A stretch of 64,000 nt of DNA from Microbulbifer sp. MKSA007 (GCA_032615215.1 CP128433.1:4696501-4760500), one strand, 5' to 3'; shown: positions 49,182-58,874, numbered from the stretch's first letter. The notes: a model not told the origin generated them from the sequence alone. Translations and numbers: made by a program.

Positions 49182-49832
49182 TTAACCAAAGCGCTTGTCG
49201 GCGACAAAAGGATTGGTTTGGCGCTCCTGGCCAAAAGTGGACATGGGGCCATGCCCCGGTACAAATTGAACCTCATCACCCAGCGGCCATAGGCGCTCTT
49301 TGATAGAGCGAACCAGGGTATCGTGGTCTCCCTGGGGAAAATCTGTGCGCCCGATCGAACCGGCAAACAAAACATCTCCCACCAGAGCCAACTGGCTCGG
49401 GCGGTGGAAGAAAATCACATGGCCGGGGGTATGGCCCGGGCAGTGGTGCACCTCCAGTTCCTGATCCCCTACAGTAACCGTATCTCCCTGCTCCAACCAG
49501 CGGTCTGGAGTAAATACTTCGACAGCGGGGAAACCAAACATCTGCGCCTGCATGGGCAACTGCTGAATCCAGAAATCATCGCCTTTATGCGGCCCTTCTA
49601 TCGGCAGCAGGAGCTGCTTGGACAACGCCGCAGTGCCGCCTACATGGTCCAGGTGGCCGTGGGTCAGCAAGATTTTCTCCAGCTTGAGACCGCGCTCCTC
49701 CACCGCCGCCAGAATCTTATCGAGATCGCCACCGGGGTCGACAACAGCCGCGCGCTTACTGTCTTCACACCACAGCAGCGAGCAGTTTTGCTGGAAAGGA
49801 GTAACCGGAACCAGGTGATATTGCAGCGACAT
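49182..49832 (-). CDS. Metallo-beta-lactamase-fold hydrolase (YcbL/GloB type)
   Basis: A ~216-residue protein with the metal motif THGHLDHVGG, then HHCPGHTPGHVIFF, the GDVLFAGSIGRTDF aspartate loop and FVPGHGPMSTFGQERQTNPF at the end. The pattern is of glyoxalase II-like YcbL. The start at 49832 (MSLQYHLVPV) is preferred to 49850. Confidence 0.9.
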   Translation of the reverse strand: MSLQYHLVPVTPFQQNCSLLWCEDSKRAAVVDPGGDLDKILAAVEERGLKLEKILLTHGHLDHVGGTAALSKQLLLPIEGPHKGDDFWIQQLPMQAQMFGFPAVEVFTPDRWLEQGDTVTVGDQELEVHHCPGHTPGHVIFFHRPSQLALVGDVLFAGSIGRTDFPQGDHDTLVRSIKERLWPLGDEVQFVPGHGPMSTFGQERQTNPFVADKRFG

Positions 49833-49882
49833 AAGAAAGCGGCCCTTCATCTTTTACAGGAGACTGTTGAGGTAATTGGGGA

Positions 49883-50776
49883 TTATACCGCGAGAGCCTG
49901 CTGAGAGGGTTGTGGATGCCGATGAGCGGGCTTATTCACCGTCTTGAGCAGGGAGCGCACATCCTCTATCAGCTGCTCAACAACTATCGGGTTCCGCCAG
50001 TAATCCTCAGGGGGCGAGGGAAAAGCCACTGAACCCAAAGCGCCGTGATCGCTCAGCGAACAAGTCTCATAGTCACGGCACACCGCCTGGTTATAGGAGG
50101 GGCTCAGGGGTTTAAGGGGCCAGCCAAACAGGTCATTGGGGTGATAAAAATTCTTCCAGCGAAAATTGTATCCTCGGGTATTGGAGGTGACCGCCTGAAT
50201 TTGCTCCCTGGGTCGATCGGAACACCACAGGGGCATGGTCGACCCCAGGGTGTACCAATGGCTCAGGGTCTTGAGGCGCAAAAACCTCTCACGCGCCGAC
50301 CCTTTGTGTACTCCTGCGGGACCGCCATCACGCCAAACACCGCAACTGACATTGGGGCGCTGGGCATCCCAGAGGTAATTAGATAGGTTGATACAACCCA
50401 CCGAATGGCTGATCAATATCACTGGGGCCCGCTCATCAACCTGATCAGCGGCCTTGGCCAGCGCCGTATAAATCTCGCGCTGGGTCTTTTCGTAGTTGCT
50501 ATCCCGGCGATCCACATTGCCGGACTGCGCCGCTGTCTGCGACATCCCCAAGAGTAAATATTTTCGTGCACGCAGGAAGTCCAGTTCGCGTTTCTGCATA
50601 CTCTCAAAGGTGCGTTCGATATTGCTCTGGAAGTGCTCCAGACCGGGTAATTCAGCGCAGTAGAGACGCGACCACTCCTCCCCAAGCTCGGTTTCCAATG
50701 CCGAGAACAGTGGCTTTGCAAACGTGTTATCCACAGCCCCCATACCCGCAGCAGCAAGGATTACGATATCCGCCAT
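49883..50776 (-). CDS. Hypothetical protein with a possible alpha/beta-hydrolase fold
   Basis: A 297-residue protein. It opens with a hydrophobic strand VILAAAGMGAVDN and contains VILISHSVGCINLSNYLWD, a GxSxG-like turn (SHSVGC) after a strand. A later aspartate/histidine pair (DHGALGS, DYETCSL) could complete a triad. No family is recognised and the sequence has no signal peptide. It lies on the minus strand downstream of a 434-bp divergent region. Confidence 0.55.
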   Translation of the reverse strand: MADIVILAAAGMGAVDNTFAKPLFSALETELGEEWSRLYCAELPGLEHFQSNIERTFESMQKRELDFLRARKYLLLGMSQTAAQSGNVDRRDSNYEKTQREIYTALAKAADQVDERAPVILISHSVGCINLSNYLWDAQRPNVSCGVWRDGGPAGVHKGSARERFLRLKTLSHWYTLGSTMPLWCSDRPREQIQAVTSNTRGYNFRWKNFYHPNDLFGWPLKPLSPSYNQAVCRDYETCSLSDHGALGSVAFPSPPEDYWRNPIVVEQLIEDVRSLLKTVNKPAHRHPQPSQQALAV

Positions 50777-51210
50777 GGCTTCCTCTTCTTATTATTCTAT
50801 CGGCGCCTTCGCAGCGCTCGGCTTTTTTAATTGAATGAACATTGATGAAAACCCTCACAAGGGGCATTCTCACTGCCAAAGAAAAATCGAAAAAATACTG
50901 AAAATGGCGCGAGGGGAAGCTGCACAGTAATGCATCCCTTTACGAGCCAGTGTGGATACATCACAGTAAATATGAACTAACGTACCCACTAGTGAGCCGC
51001 AGAAACTGCATTGCGACGGGTTGAGATGACCGATTTAACCCGAATAGTAATATACTGCCCAAAGCTAAACCGGCGCCACTCCAATTTGCCACCCAGTAGG
51101 CGGAATCACCAGAAAGCTGGCCTATTACAGTGCTGTAACAATACCCGGGTCCTGGTGCATAATAGTGGCTGTACAAAAATCAAACATTTATAACAATCCC
51201 TCCCGCAGCG
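50777..51210. other. Divergent intergenic region upstream of malT
   Basis: 434 bp with no open frame of interest. No MalT box or other operator was recognised here. Confidence 0.4.
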
Positions 51211-53924
51211 ATGCTTTTAACTTCCAAATACAGCCTGCCGGATTGCCCCGAGCACGCCCTATCGCGCCCGCGCCTGCTGTCGGTTTTGAACCAATGCCAC
51301 AGCGATCAACTACTGTTGGTGACGGCTCCTGCGGGATACGGCAAGACCACGCTGGTTACCTCCTGGGCCTCACAGCAGGACAACCCGGTCGCCTGGTATA
51401 CGCTGGATGCCAGCGATAATGAACCGAGCCAATTCTGCCGCTACCTAGTGGAAAGTGTGCACAGGGCGACCGGCAATGGTGTCCCCCAGACTCACCAGTT
51501 GTTGTCCGCGCCCCAGCGCCCGGACCCCTCAACCCTGGTGAGCCACCTTCTGTCGGAACTGCGGGGCCTACCCAGCGAACTGCGCATCGTGCTGGATGAC
51601 TACCACCAGATCGACAACCAGCAGGTGCACGACACTACCCGCTTTTTGTTACGCCACGCCCCCGCCGGTGTCGGTATTGTTCTCACCAGTCGCAGCCAAC
51701 CGCCCCTGGGCCTAGCCACCTTGCGAGTTCAAGGGCGATTACTGGAATTGGGCAGTAATGAGCTGGCCCTCAACATTGAAGAAATTGCCACCCTGCTCAA
51801 GCAGCGCCTGCCGTTTAATCTCGACGGCGACCGCGCAGCCCAGCTGCATCATCTCAGTGAGGGCTGGCCCCCGCTGTACAGCTATTCACTTTATCGGTGC
51901 GCGACAGCAACGAAGTGGATCGCTATCTGGCAGAGCTGGAGCAGGGCCACAGCCATATTCTCGATTACCTGGCTGAGGAAGTGCTGGAGCGGCTGGAACC
52001 CCAACTGCGCCAGCTCCTCTCCTGCACATCTATCCTCACCCGGGTGAATGCCCAACTGGCGGAGCGCCTTACCGGTCGGCAAGATGGTCAGCAGTTGCTG
52101 GAAGAAGCCGCGCGCCGCGGGTTATTCCTGCAGGCGCAGGATTCAAGTCGCCAGTGGTTCCGCTTTCACCCGGTCTTCGCCCGCTTCCTGCAGCGGCAAA
52201 TTAATGACCGCGAACACTTGCTGCAATTGCACAGCACTGCCTGTGATACCTGGCAAGAATTAGACCAGCCAGTGGAGGCCCTGCGCCACGCCCTGGCCGG
52301 CGGCGATCGCGAGCGGTTAAAACAACTGCTCAACGATCGAGGGGAGCAACTTCTGCGCGCGGGGCAGTCGCGCCTGCTGCGGGACTGCCTCGACTGGCTC
52401 GGTGACGAAGCCCTGCAACACAGCGCCCGCTTTACCCTCCTGTCCGCAAAAATGGCGCGGGAGAATTTTGAATACGACCTGTGCGAGAAAAACCTGGCGG
52501 CCTCGGAAAGCTGGCTGCAGCGGGAAGACCCGGCACAGTGGCGCGACTTTGAAGGCGCCTTTGCCACCATGCGCGCCCAGGTGGCCATTGCCCGAGGGCA
52601 GACACTGCAAGCCAAGGAGTATGCCGAAGAAGCTTTGGCCCTACTCCGCGCAGACCAGCTGGGCGAGAGAATCTCTGCTCTGCTGGTCACCGGTGAGACC
52701 AGCTTCTGCCTGGGTGCCCTGCAAGAGGCCAACCGCTATATGCAGGAAGTTGAAGCCCTGGCGATCGCCGAGCGGGATATTCCCAGTGCCGCCTGGGCCA
52801 TTTGCCAACAGACAGAGATCGCCTTTGCTCAGGGCCTGCTGAAGAAAGCGTCCACGCTGCAGGAAAAGGTGCAGACCCTGGTGCAGAAAAATCACCTGTC
52901 CACACTGCCCATCTCGGAATTTGTGTGCCGGCTGCGCGGCCAGCTTCAATGGGAGTCCGGCGATCTGGAAGGTGCCGAGCAATCCGCTCGCCGAGGTATG
53001 CAAATCAACCGCCGGGTCGGCGAGCACTGGCTGCTACCTGAGTACACCCTGCTGTTAAAAATCGCCCAGGCCCGGGGGGAGAAAGAGGATGCCCTGGAGT
53101 GGTTGGAGCGTATCGAGCGGCTGCTCACTGACGGGCGCTACCACCGGGACTGGATCGCCAACGCCGATGCCACCCGCATCCGCACTTGGCGCGCCCTGGG
53201 CAATCAGCAGGCCATCGCAAGCTGGTTGGAACAAGCAACGCCTGTCGCCGACAGGCCCAGCAATCACTTTGAGCAGTGCCACGGGCGCAACCATGTGCGT
53301 GCGATGATTGAGCTGCACCACTGGTCCGATGCCAACCGCCTATTGAGCCGCCTAAAACAAGTCGCCAACGAGTGCGGCCTGGAAACAGATCGCCTGCGTA
53401 ACCGGGTGCTGGAATCTCACCTGTTGTGGCTGCGCGAGCAATACCCCCAATCTGTGGAGGCTATTAGTGAAGCCCTGCTTCTCTCCCACGAACGGGATTT
53501 TCGCGCCAGCTTCCTGCAGATCGGCAAACCTTTAATCGTTATCCTGAAAGCCGCCCTGGAAAATGGCCTGGGAGAGGCGGAGTCCAGCAAAGCCCAACAA
53601 CTGATCAAAGCGGCACAACAGCAGCCAGAGCTGGACGGTGGTATTCGCATCGAGCTGGATGACACCATTATCCGCGAGATACTGGCCAGCGATGCCGTGC
53701 CAGACTTCCTGCGCCACTCCCCACTCACCCCAAGGGAATGGCAGGTACTGAATGCGATTCACTCGGGGCTGTCGAACGAGAAAATCGCCCGTCACTTTAA
53801 GGTGGCACCGAGCACCATCAAGACCCATATTCGCAGCCTCTACCAAAAGCTGGACGTCAAGGATCGCCAGGAGGCCATCGCCCTGGCCGAGCAAATGCTT
53901 CGCTCGGTCCAGGACAAGCCCTAA
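51211..53924 (+). pseudogene. malT: MalT-type LuxR-family regulator, frameshifted at 51868-51872
   Basis: Two open frames (51211-~51870 and the rest from 51897) give a ~904-residue protein, the size of E. coli MalT (901). The N terminus has TSKYSLPDCPEHALSRPRLL and the P-loop VTAPAGYGKTTLVTSWA. The middle is the winged-helix/TPR-like part, and the C terminus is a LuxR helix-turn-helix (LTPREWQVLNAIHSGLSNEKIARHFKVAPSTIKTHIRSLYQKL). One extra C in the five-C run at 51868-51872 joins EGWPP to AVQLFTLSV. MalT is activated by maltotriose and ATP. A GH13 alpha-glucosidase gene with MalT boxes in front follows at 54134, consistent with control by this regulator. Confidence 0.88.
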
Positions 53925-53965
53925 ACCGTCCTGCTCCAGCGGCACAGGGACGTGCCCACTATGCT

Positions 53966-53975
53966 CCTCATCCCC
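53966..53975 (-). promoter_or_regulatory. MalT box (minus orientation)
   Basis: CCTCATCCCC, the exact complement of the E. coli MalT box GGGGATGAGG. It lies in the gap between malT and the GH13 gene, ~160 bp before the GH13 start. Confidence 0.6.
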
Positions 53976-54035
53976 CGCCCGCCGATACCAAGCCACCCCA
54001 GGCCGGTCACCCTTTACCCCGCTCTCCCCCTCGCC

Positions 54036-54045
54036 GGGGAGGAGG
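54036..54045 (+). promoter_or_regulatory. MalT box (plus orientation)
   Basis: GGGGAGGAGG, a full match to the consensus GGGGA(T/G)GAGG, ~90 bp before the GH13 start and 60 bp from the oppositely oriented box. Confidence 0.6.
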
Positions 54046-54133
54046 AAGCCCGCCAATGACTACTCCATACTCACCCTATCCTTTAAAGGTGGACTATCTC
54101 CACATTTCAAATAATGAAACAAGGCAGTAATCC

Positions 54134-55777
54134 ATGAGCGGCAACAGCTATGAGTGGTGGCGCAATAGCGTTATTTATCAGATTTACCCACGCAGCTTCT
54201 GCGACGCCAACGGAGATGGCATCGGTGATATTCCCGGAATTACGCAAAAACTGGATTATGTAAAATCCCTCGGCGTAGACGCCATCTGGATCTCACCCTT
54301 TTTTAAATCGCCGATGGTGGATTTTGGCTATGACGTTGCCGACTACCGCGATGTAGACCCTATTTTTGGCAACCTGGAAGATTTCGACCGGATGATCGAA
54401 GCGTCCCACGAGCGCGGCCTGAAAGTGATTATCGACCAAATCCTCAGCCACACTTCAGACCAGCACCCCTGGTTCCAGGAGAGCCGCGCCAACCGCGAGA
54501 ACCCCAAAGCGGACTGGTATGTCTGGGTTGACCCCCAAGAAGATGGCACCCCTCCCAACAACTGGGTCTCCGTATTCGGAGGAGGCTCCTGGCGCTGGTG
54601 TACCCGCCGCCGCCAGTACTATTTGGCCAACTTCCTCAAAGAGCAGCCGGACCTGAATGTGCACAACCCGGAAGTCCAGGAGCAGCTGCTCGCCGATATG
54701 AAGTTCTGGCTCGATCGGGGTGTAGATGGTTTCCGACTGGATGCGGTCAACTTTATTTTCCATCAGCAGGCCCTGGGCAATAACCCGGCGCGCCCGCTCA
54801 AGCTCGATGAGAAAGGCCTGCCACCGGTCAATCACTACGATTACCAGTGGCACCAGAATGATAAATCCCAGCCAGAAAACCTGGTGTTTCTCCAGCGGGT
54901 ACGACAGTTAATGGATCAATATCCCGGCACTGTGACCGTGGGCGAAGTTGGCGACGACAACACCCACAAGATCATGGCTGAGTACACCACGGAAAAACGC
55001 CTGCACATGGCTTATTCCTTCGATCTATTGACCGAGGATTGCAGTGCGGGCTTCCTGCGCGAAACCCTGGAAAAAAACCGCGACGTAATCGAGAAGGGCT
55101 GGCCCTGCTGGTCGATCAGCAATCACGATGTACCCCGCTCAATAACCCGCTGGAACAAAGGCTTTAGCGATGACCAAGCCGATGCCAGGGCCCCATTATT
55201 CCTGTTAATGCAATTGGCACTACGCGGCAGTGTCTGCCTCTACCAAGGGGAAGAACTGGGCCTGCCGGAAGCGGAAATTGCCTATGAAGACCTGGTAGAC
55301 CCCTACGGCATTAATCTGTGGCCGGAATTCAAAGGCCGCGACGGCTGCCGCACACCGATGCCCTGGACCAATACCAGCGACGACAACGCGGGCTTTTCCA
55401 CAGCAAAACCCTGGCTACCTGTCTCTGGGGAGCACCAGCAACGGGCGGTAGAGCTTCAGCAGGACGCCCAGCGCTCCATGCTCAACCGCTTCCGCGCACT
55501 GATCGAATGGCACCGGGAGCTACCCCAATCGTTGGCAACAGCAGAGCAGGAAGTGATCGACACCGGCAGTGATTTGTTTGCTTTTGTAAGGCGCAGCGAC
55601 AGCGAAGAAATGCTGGTTGTTCTCAACCTTGGGCAAACCAGTAGCACCTTGGAATTACCTGCAGCATTCTCCGGTGCGCACAATATTACCCCGGCACTGT
55701 TTGCTGGCAATGCGGAAGGAAATAGCTTAGAGCTAGCTGCCACAGATGCCTGTGTGCTACTGCGTAAAAAAGCCTGA
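54134..55777 (+). CDS. GH13 alpha-glucosidase
   Basis: A 547-residue GH13 enzyme. It has VIYQIYPRSFCDANGDGIGDI at the start, the conserved DQILSHTSDQHPWF, the nucleophile aspartate in DGFRLDAVNF, the acid/base glutamate in TVGEVGDDN and the transition-state aspartate in ISNHDVPRS. The sequence fits the oligo-1,6-glucosidase/alpha-glucosidase subfamily (GH13_23-like). There is no signal peptide, so it acts in the cytoplasm on imported malto-oligosaccharides. Two MalT boxes upstream and a MalT gene right before it suggest it is a maltose-regulon member. Confidence 0.92.
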   Translation: MSGNSYEWWRNSVIYQIYPRSFCDANGDGIGDIPGITQKLDYVKSLGVDAIWISPFFKSPMVDFGYDVADYRDVDPIFGNLEDFDRMIEASHERGLKVIIDQILSHTSDQHPWFQESRANRENPKADWYVWVDPQEDGTPPNNWVSVFGGGSWRWCTRRRQYYLANFLKEQPDLNVHNPEVQEQLLADMKFWLDRGVDGFRLDAVNFIFHQQALGNNPARPLKLDEKGLPPVNHYDYQWHQNDKSQPENLVFLQRVRQLMDQYPGTVTVGEVGDDNTHKIMAEYTTEKRLHMAYSFDLLTEDCSAGFLRETLEKNRDVIEKGWPCWSISNHDVPRSITRWNKGFSDDQADARAPLFLLMQLALRGSVCLYQGEELGLPEAEIAYEDLVDPYGINLWPEFKGRDGCRTPMPWTNTSDDNAGFSTAKPWLPVSGEHQQRAVELQQDAQRSMLNRFRALIEWHRELPQSLATAEQEVIDTGSDLFAFVRRSDSEEMLVVLNLGQTSSTLELPAAFSGAHNITPALFAGNAEGNSLELAATDACVLLRKKA

Positions 55778-55797
55778 TTGATTAGCAAGATTTAAAA

Positions 55798-55828
55798 GAT
55801 GCCCAGCTCATATTCGAGCCTGGGCATC
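55798..55828 (+). terminator. Hairpin after the GH13 gene
   Basis: GATGCCCAG (55798-55806) pairs with CTGGGCATC (55820-55828), with a CTC...GAG inner stem. No T-run follows, so it may be a processing or pause hairpin. Confidence 0.45.
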
Positions 55829-55883
55829 GAGTAAGAATTACAGTCTCTCTGCAACGTCTCTTCCTTTCGACGTCTGCTTTCCC

Positions 55884-55906
55884 GCCGGCACAATGCCGGC
55901 TTTTTT
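55884..55906 (+). terminator. Rho-independent terminator after the GH13 gene
   Basis: GCCGGCA (55884-55890), loop CAA, TGCCGGC (55894-55900), then six T (55901-55906). A textbook terminator, ~110 bp after the GH13 stop. Confidence 0.88.
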
Positions 55907-56766
55907 CTGTTTAACTCCAGCACTTCATCATCTATAGCCTGCAATATAAAAAAACCAGATAAAGATATCCGGTGTGGCTCCCCTCTCAAGGTCAGTCTTC
56001 GCTATTGGAAATAACCAAATGCAAGGCCAAAATCATCAACTAGTGAAAAATACCAGCCCATTGAGTTAAGAATCCTTCAATCTCAATTTTAAGCACTACC
56101 ACTGGAGAGTCACGTCATATGATTTTTCAAATTAAAAATTGAAAAATTCAAGACGTTTATATAAAACCGATAATAGGACTTATGTTTTAGCTACTTCGAA
56201 ATGGGACAGTCCTTCCTTGAAGTACAAGGTGAGAGAGGTTTCTCGCAACCTTCCCACCCTATCAGTGAGACTAGTTTCCTTAACAAAATATATGAATTCT
56301 TTCTCCCAGTGAGTATAAGTTTACCTCTTCTTTCTAAAACAACCGTACTTAATTTCAAATATGCTACCAGGAGACTCCCGTGAAGCATTCAGTCTTACTT
56401 GGTACTTTACCGCGAATATCTTCCATAACATTGCTATTCAAACTGTCTTATATACAGCATTTCATATCTTGTTCTACTTTCAATATAAGAATTCAAGAGA
56501 AGCTTCTCCTATTTCTGGAGAGAGCGGGCTAAGTCATTGACTTTAAAGGGGGTGGCACTATTGTCACGAGCAAGAAAAGCAGGTAGATATATATCCGCTG
56601 TTATATATCTACCTGTTGAGAATTGCGCCAAAGCCTCTAACCTACTGATATTGCTGTGTTTTTTGGGTAATCTTGGATGACTGCAGCAGAATTATATAGA
56701 AGGGTGATATAAAGACGCTTCTTTTGAATTAACTGTTAGAGCTACCAATAAAACCGAGTGTAATTA
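55907..56766. other. Non-coding junction before the cassette array
   Basis: About 860 bp, AT-rich, with no gene supported and in particular no integrase. CAGGTAGATATATA (56580-56593) and TATATATCTACCTG (56602-56615) form a perfect 14-bp inverted repeat with an 8-base loop. The array would begin with its first gene at 56767; a GTTAGAG at 56735-56741 could be the start of the first cassette but no attI or attC partner was convincing. Confidence 0.45.
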
Positions 56767-56973
56767 ATGTTCACACAAATATGGAAAGGTTGGACTACGG
56801 GTGTTTCCGTTATCTTTACGCCGCTGTTCTTAATTGCTGCTTTGGTACAACCTGACGCCCCTGGTAATATGCTTTTAGCCGTACCATTAGTTCCGATCAT
56901 AGCTGCTGGGCAAGGCGTGTTAATTGGAGCGCTGGTTTGTCTTGGTCTCAAAATATTGTCATTTAAAAATTAA
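56767..56973 (+). CDS. Cassette 1: small membrane protein
   Basis: A 68-residue protein with two predicted membrane helices (about residues 10-30 and 38-62: GVSVIFTPLFLIAALVQ and LLAVPLVPIIAAGQGVLIGALVCLGL) and a short charged start. There is no recognised family. It is the first gene of the array in this window and is followed by attC at 56989. Confidence 0.6.
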   Translation: MFTQIWKGWTTGVSVIFTPLFLIAALVQPDAPGNMLLAVPLVPIIAAGQGVLIGALVCLGLKILSFKN

Positions 56974-56988
56974 CATGAGTGCCACAAA

Positions 56989-57090
56989 CTCTAACAAGCA
57001 GCAGCACGAACGCCCGGCAAAAAGCGCCAGGCTGGACGGCCTACACGCCGCTTCGCTCTGTTTCGGCCGCCCGTGTGCTGGGCGTTATGG
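56989..57090 (+). other. attC site 1 (102 bp)
   Basis: R'' CTCTAAC (56989-56995), R' GTTATGG (57084-57090). The middle holds the paired GCCCGGC / GGACGGCC and CGGCCGCCCGTG segments. Closely resembles attC 12. Confidence 0.8.
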
Positions 57091-57100
57091 GTCATAAAGT

Positions 57101-57457
57101 ATGAGCAAAGTATGGAGAGAGATCGCAGACCCCAAAAAGCACATTGACTACATGAGCACTCGAAACGAAGGTGGTGTACCAGTTGAAGCTTCAAGAGATA
57201 ATCTAATTGAAAAATGGGTTTACTTTGCAGACGTATGCAATTTCATTTTCCAGTTTGCGAGCATTGACCAAGTACTAGAGTGTAAGGATTACTTTTCAAA
57301 GTCTGTACACCCTTCTACTCGGGAAAAGGGTCACGAGTTAGAACATTATTGGCATCCCTGGTATTCAAAACTGCCTAAGAGTATAAATAAAGGCGCCAAG
57401 CGTGAGGAAGTTATCAAAGCGCTAGACAGTATTTTAAATATATGGGCCAACCCATAA
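57101..57457 (+). CDS. Cassette 2: hypothetical soluble protein
   Basis: A 118-residue protein with mixed helices, rich in tryptophan and histidine near VYFADVCNFIFQFASIDQVLECKDYFSKS and ELEHYWHPWY. The family is not recognised. The stop codon TAA (57455-57457) is part of the R'' core of attC 2. Confidence 0.62.
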   Translation: MSKVWREIADPKKHIDYMSTRNEGGVPVEASRDNLIEKWVYFADVCNFIFQFASIDQVLECKDYFSKSVHPSTREKGHELEHYWHPWYSKLPKSINKGAKREEVIKALDSILNIWANP

Positions 57458-57505
57458 CAAGCCAAGGCTGTCGGACGCTTCGCGCCGCAGCTTGGGGCGT
57501 TATGC
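57452..57505 (+). other. attC site 2 (54 bp)
   Basis: R'' CCATAAC (57452-57458), R' GTTATGC (57499-57505). The shortest site, with arms GCCAAGGCTG and CAGCTTGGGGC. Confidence 0.8.
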
Positions 57506-57525
57506 GTCATCCGGTTGGGACAGCT

Positions 57526-57849
57526 ATGAGAAAAATTAGAATTTTATTCCTATTGCTTTTACTTCTATCATCTATTTCTGTGCAAGCTCTAGACGGGCAG
57601 GAGTGTAAGTCGAGCGTAGAAGCGTTCAGAGGTTTTAATGTAGCAGTTTCAAATGATGAGAATTGTACATCTATAAACTGCTCTGGGGTCAAAGCCCGAA
57701 ACATAGAGTCCGCACTTGCTCTGTGTCATCAAACAGAAAAGGACCACAAGTTTTGCGGTTGGCATGGCAGTCAAATCGTAAATCATGCAAATATCCTGTT
57801 GGTTAATCCAGGTAATTACAATGTATCTATCAGCAAGTGCAGCACATAA
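57526..57849 (+). CDS. Cassette 3: small secreted protein
   Basis: A 107-residue protein with a signal peptide (KIRILFLLLLLLSSISVQA-L) and seven cysteines in the mature part (GQECKS, DENCTSINCSG, LALCHQT, KFCGWHG and the terminal SKCST). The ATG at 57526 is chosen because it opens a signal peptide; an upstream frame from 57442 runs through attC 2 and is not credible. The stop TAA is inside R'' of attC 3. No family is recognised. Confidence 0.62.
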   Translation: MRKIRILFLLLLLLSSISVQALDGQECKSSVEAFRGFNVAVSNDENCTSINCSGVKARNIESALALCHQTEKDHKFCGWHGSQIVNHANILLVNPGNYNVSISKCST

Positions 57850-57924
57850 CAAGGCGCTGTTGTCGCAGCCTGTGGCTGCTGGGACGTCCCACTGCGTGGT
57901 CCGCCCCAAAGCTTGGCGTTAGGT
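57844..57924 (+). other. attC site 3 (81 bp)
   Basis: R'' ACATAAC (57844-57850), R' GTTAGGT (57918-57924), which matches the GTTRRRY consensus. Confidence 0.8.
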
Positions 57925-57934
57925 GCCCAATTAA

Positions 57935-58315
57935 ATGAATAGAGTGCTAACCGGCATAACATCACTTTTACTGGTTTTTAGTGGCTTAGTGCACCAGTAT
58001 TTAGGCGGTCTTCGGATAATACTCAATGGGAAGCCTGGGTTTAGTAGTTCGCTAGTAAGCTCGGGAAGTGGAGACAGTTTCCTGGTTCAGCTCAGTATGT
58101 ATGCCTTTGCGGTAAGTCTTTTGGCCGCAATGGTAAATAAAGCCATCAACAAATGTTTCATTATTAATGTATTCATTTTTTATGGTGTATTGATTCTCGT
58201 AAACCTTGATGTACCAATTACAGAATCTATAAAACTAGGTGACTACACGTTGGCTGCGGCAATGCTAATAGCTTCAGTTCCAGTGGTTTTTCACCTAACA
58301 ATGCGGTCAACCTGA
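57935..58315 (+). CDS. Cassette 4: membrane protein
   Basis: A 126-residue protein with four predicted membrane helices (about 5-25, 50-68, 75-93 and 105-122). The last codons read through R'' of attC 4 (stop at 58313-58315, R'' at 58293-58299), so part of the attC is translated as LTMRST. No family is recognised. Confidence 0.6.
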   Translation: MNRVLTGITSLLLVFSGLVHQYLGGLRIILNGKPGFSSSLVSSGSGDSFLVQLSMYAFAVSLLAAMVNKAINKCFIINVFIFYGVLILVNLDVPITESIKLGDYTLAAAMLIASVPVVFHLTMRST

Positions 58316-58406
58316 TGCAGCATACTCCGCTTCTTTTTTGGGTGGCTACGCCACTTTACCCCAAAAAACAGCTCCATATGCTGCACAGGTTACCTTGGCG
58401 TTATGC
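58293..58406 (+). other. attC site 4 (114 bp)
   Basis: R'' ACCTAAC (58293-58299), R' GTTATGC (58400-58406). Arms include TGCAGCATA / TATGCTGCA and TTTTTTGGG / CCCCAAAAAA. Confidence 0.78.
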
Positions 58407-58412
58407 GTAAAA

Positions 58413-58775
58413 ATGAATCATAAACTTCGATATATTCTAGCATTCACTTTGGGCTCAGCTTTAGCTGTAATCCTTTGGTTTTCTATTGCTACTTCACATC
58501 CAATATTTATGCAGCTAAAAGTTTCTGGGTTAATTCCTCCGGTAATCGCTAGCCTGGTTGCTGGTGCTGTAACATCTGCAATACTTCCTAGCAAAAAAGT
58601 ATCATTAACTTTCTTATTAGGTTGTTTGGTGGCTCTTCCAATGCTTCTATTTCTCTTATGGCATGGGTTTAGTCATCTTGGGCGCAACCCTCTGTTGTGG
58701 TATTGGCCAATTTATGTTCCTCCCGCGTTTCTTCTTGGGGGCCTTTTAACTAGAGGGGTATGGCGTGCCGCATAA
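58413..58775 (+). CDS. Cassette 5: membrane protein
   Basis: A 120-residue protein with about four helices (LRYILAFTLGSALAVILWFSIA, PPVIASLVAGAVTSAI, LTFLLGCLVALPMLLFLLW and WPIYVPPAFLLGGLL). The ATG at 58413 comes right after attC 4; the longer frame from 58338 translates attC DNA and is rejected. The stop TAA lies in R'' of attC 5. Confidence 0.6.
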   Translation: MNHKLRYILAFTLGSALAVILWFSIATSHPIFMQLKVSGLIPPVIASLVAGAVTSAILPSKKVSLTFLLGCLVALPMLLFLLWHGFSHLGRNPLLWYWPIYVPPAFLLGGLLTRGVWRAA

Positions 58776-58874
58776 CCAAGCAATCTTGCGGAACTCCGTG
58801 AGCTGTCACCTTGTTTGCAAAAACACGCAAACAAGTCGCCATCCCACTCCGTCGCGCAAATTGCGGCGTTATTG
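58770..58874 (+). other. attC site 5 (105 bp)
   Basis: R'' GCATAAC (58770-58776), R' GTTATTG (58868-58874). Arms include CTTGTTTGC / GCAAACAAG in the loop. Confidence 0.75.

Noticed and set aside
56636..56741. Possible attC or attI before the first cassette (CTCTAAC ... GTTAGAG)
   Set aside because: The two cores are perfect complements, but the DNA between them has no palindromic arms as seen in every other site of the array.
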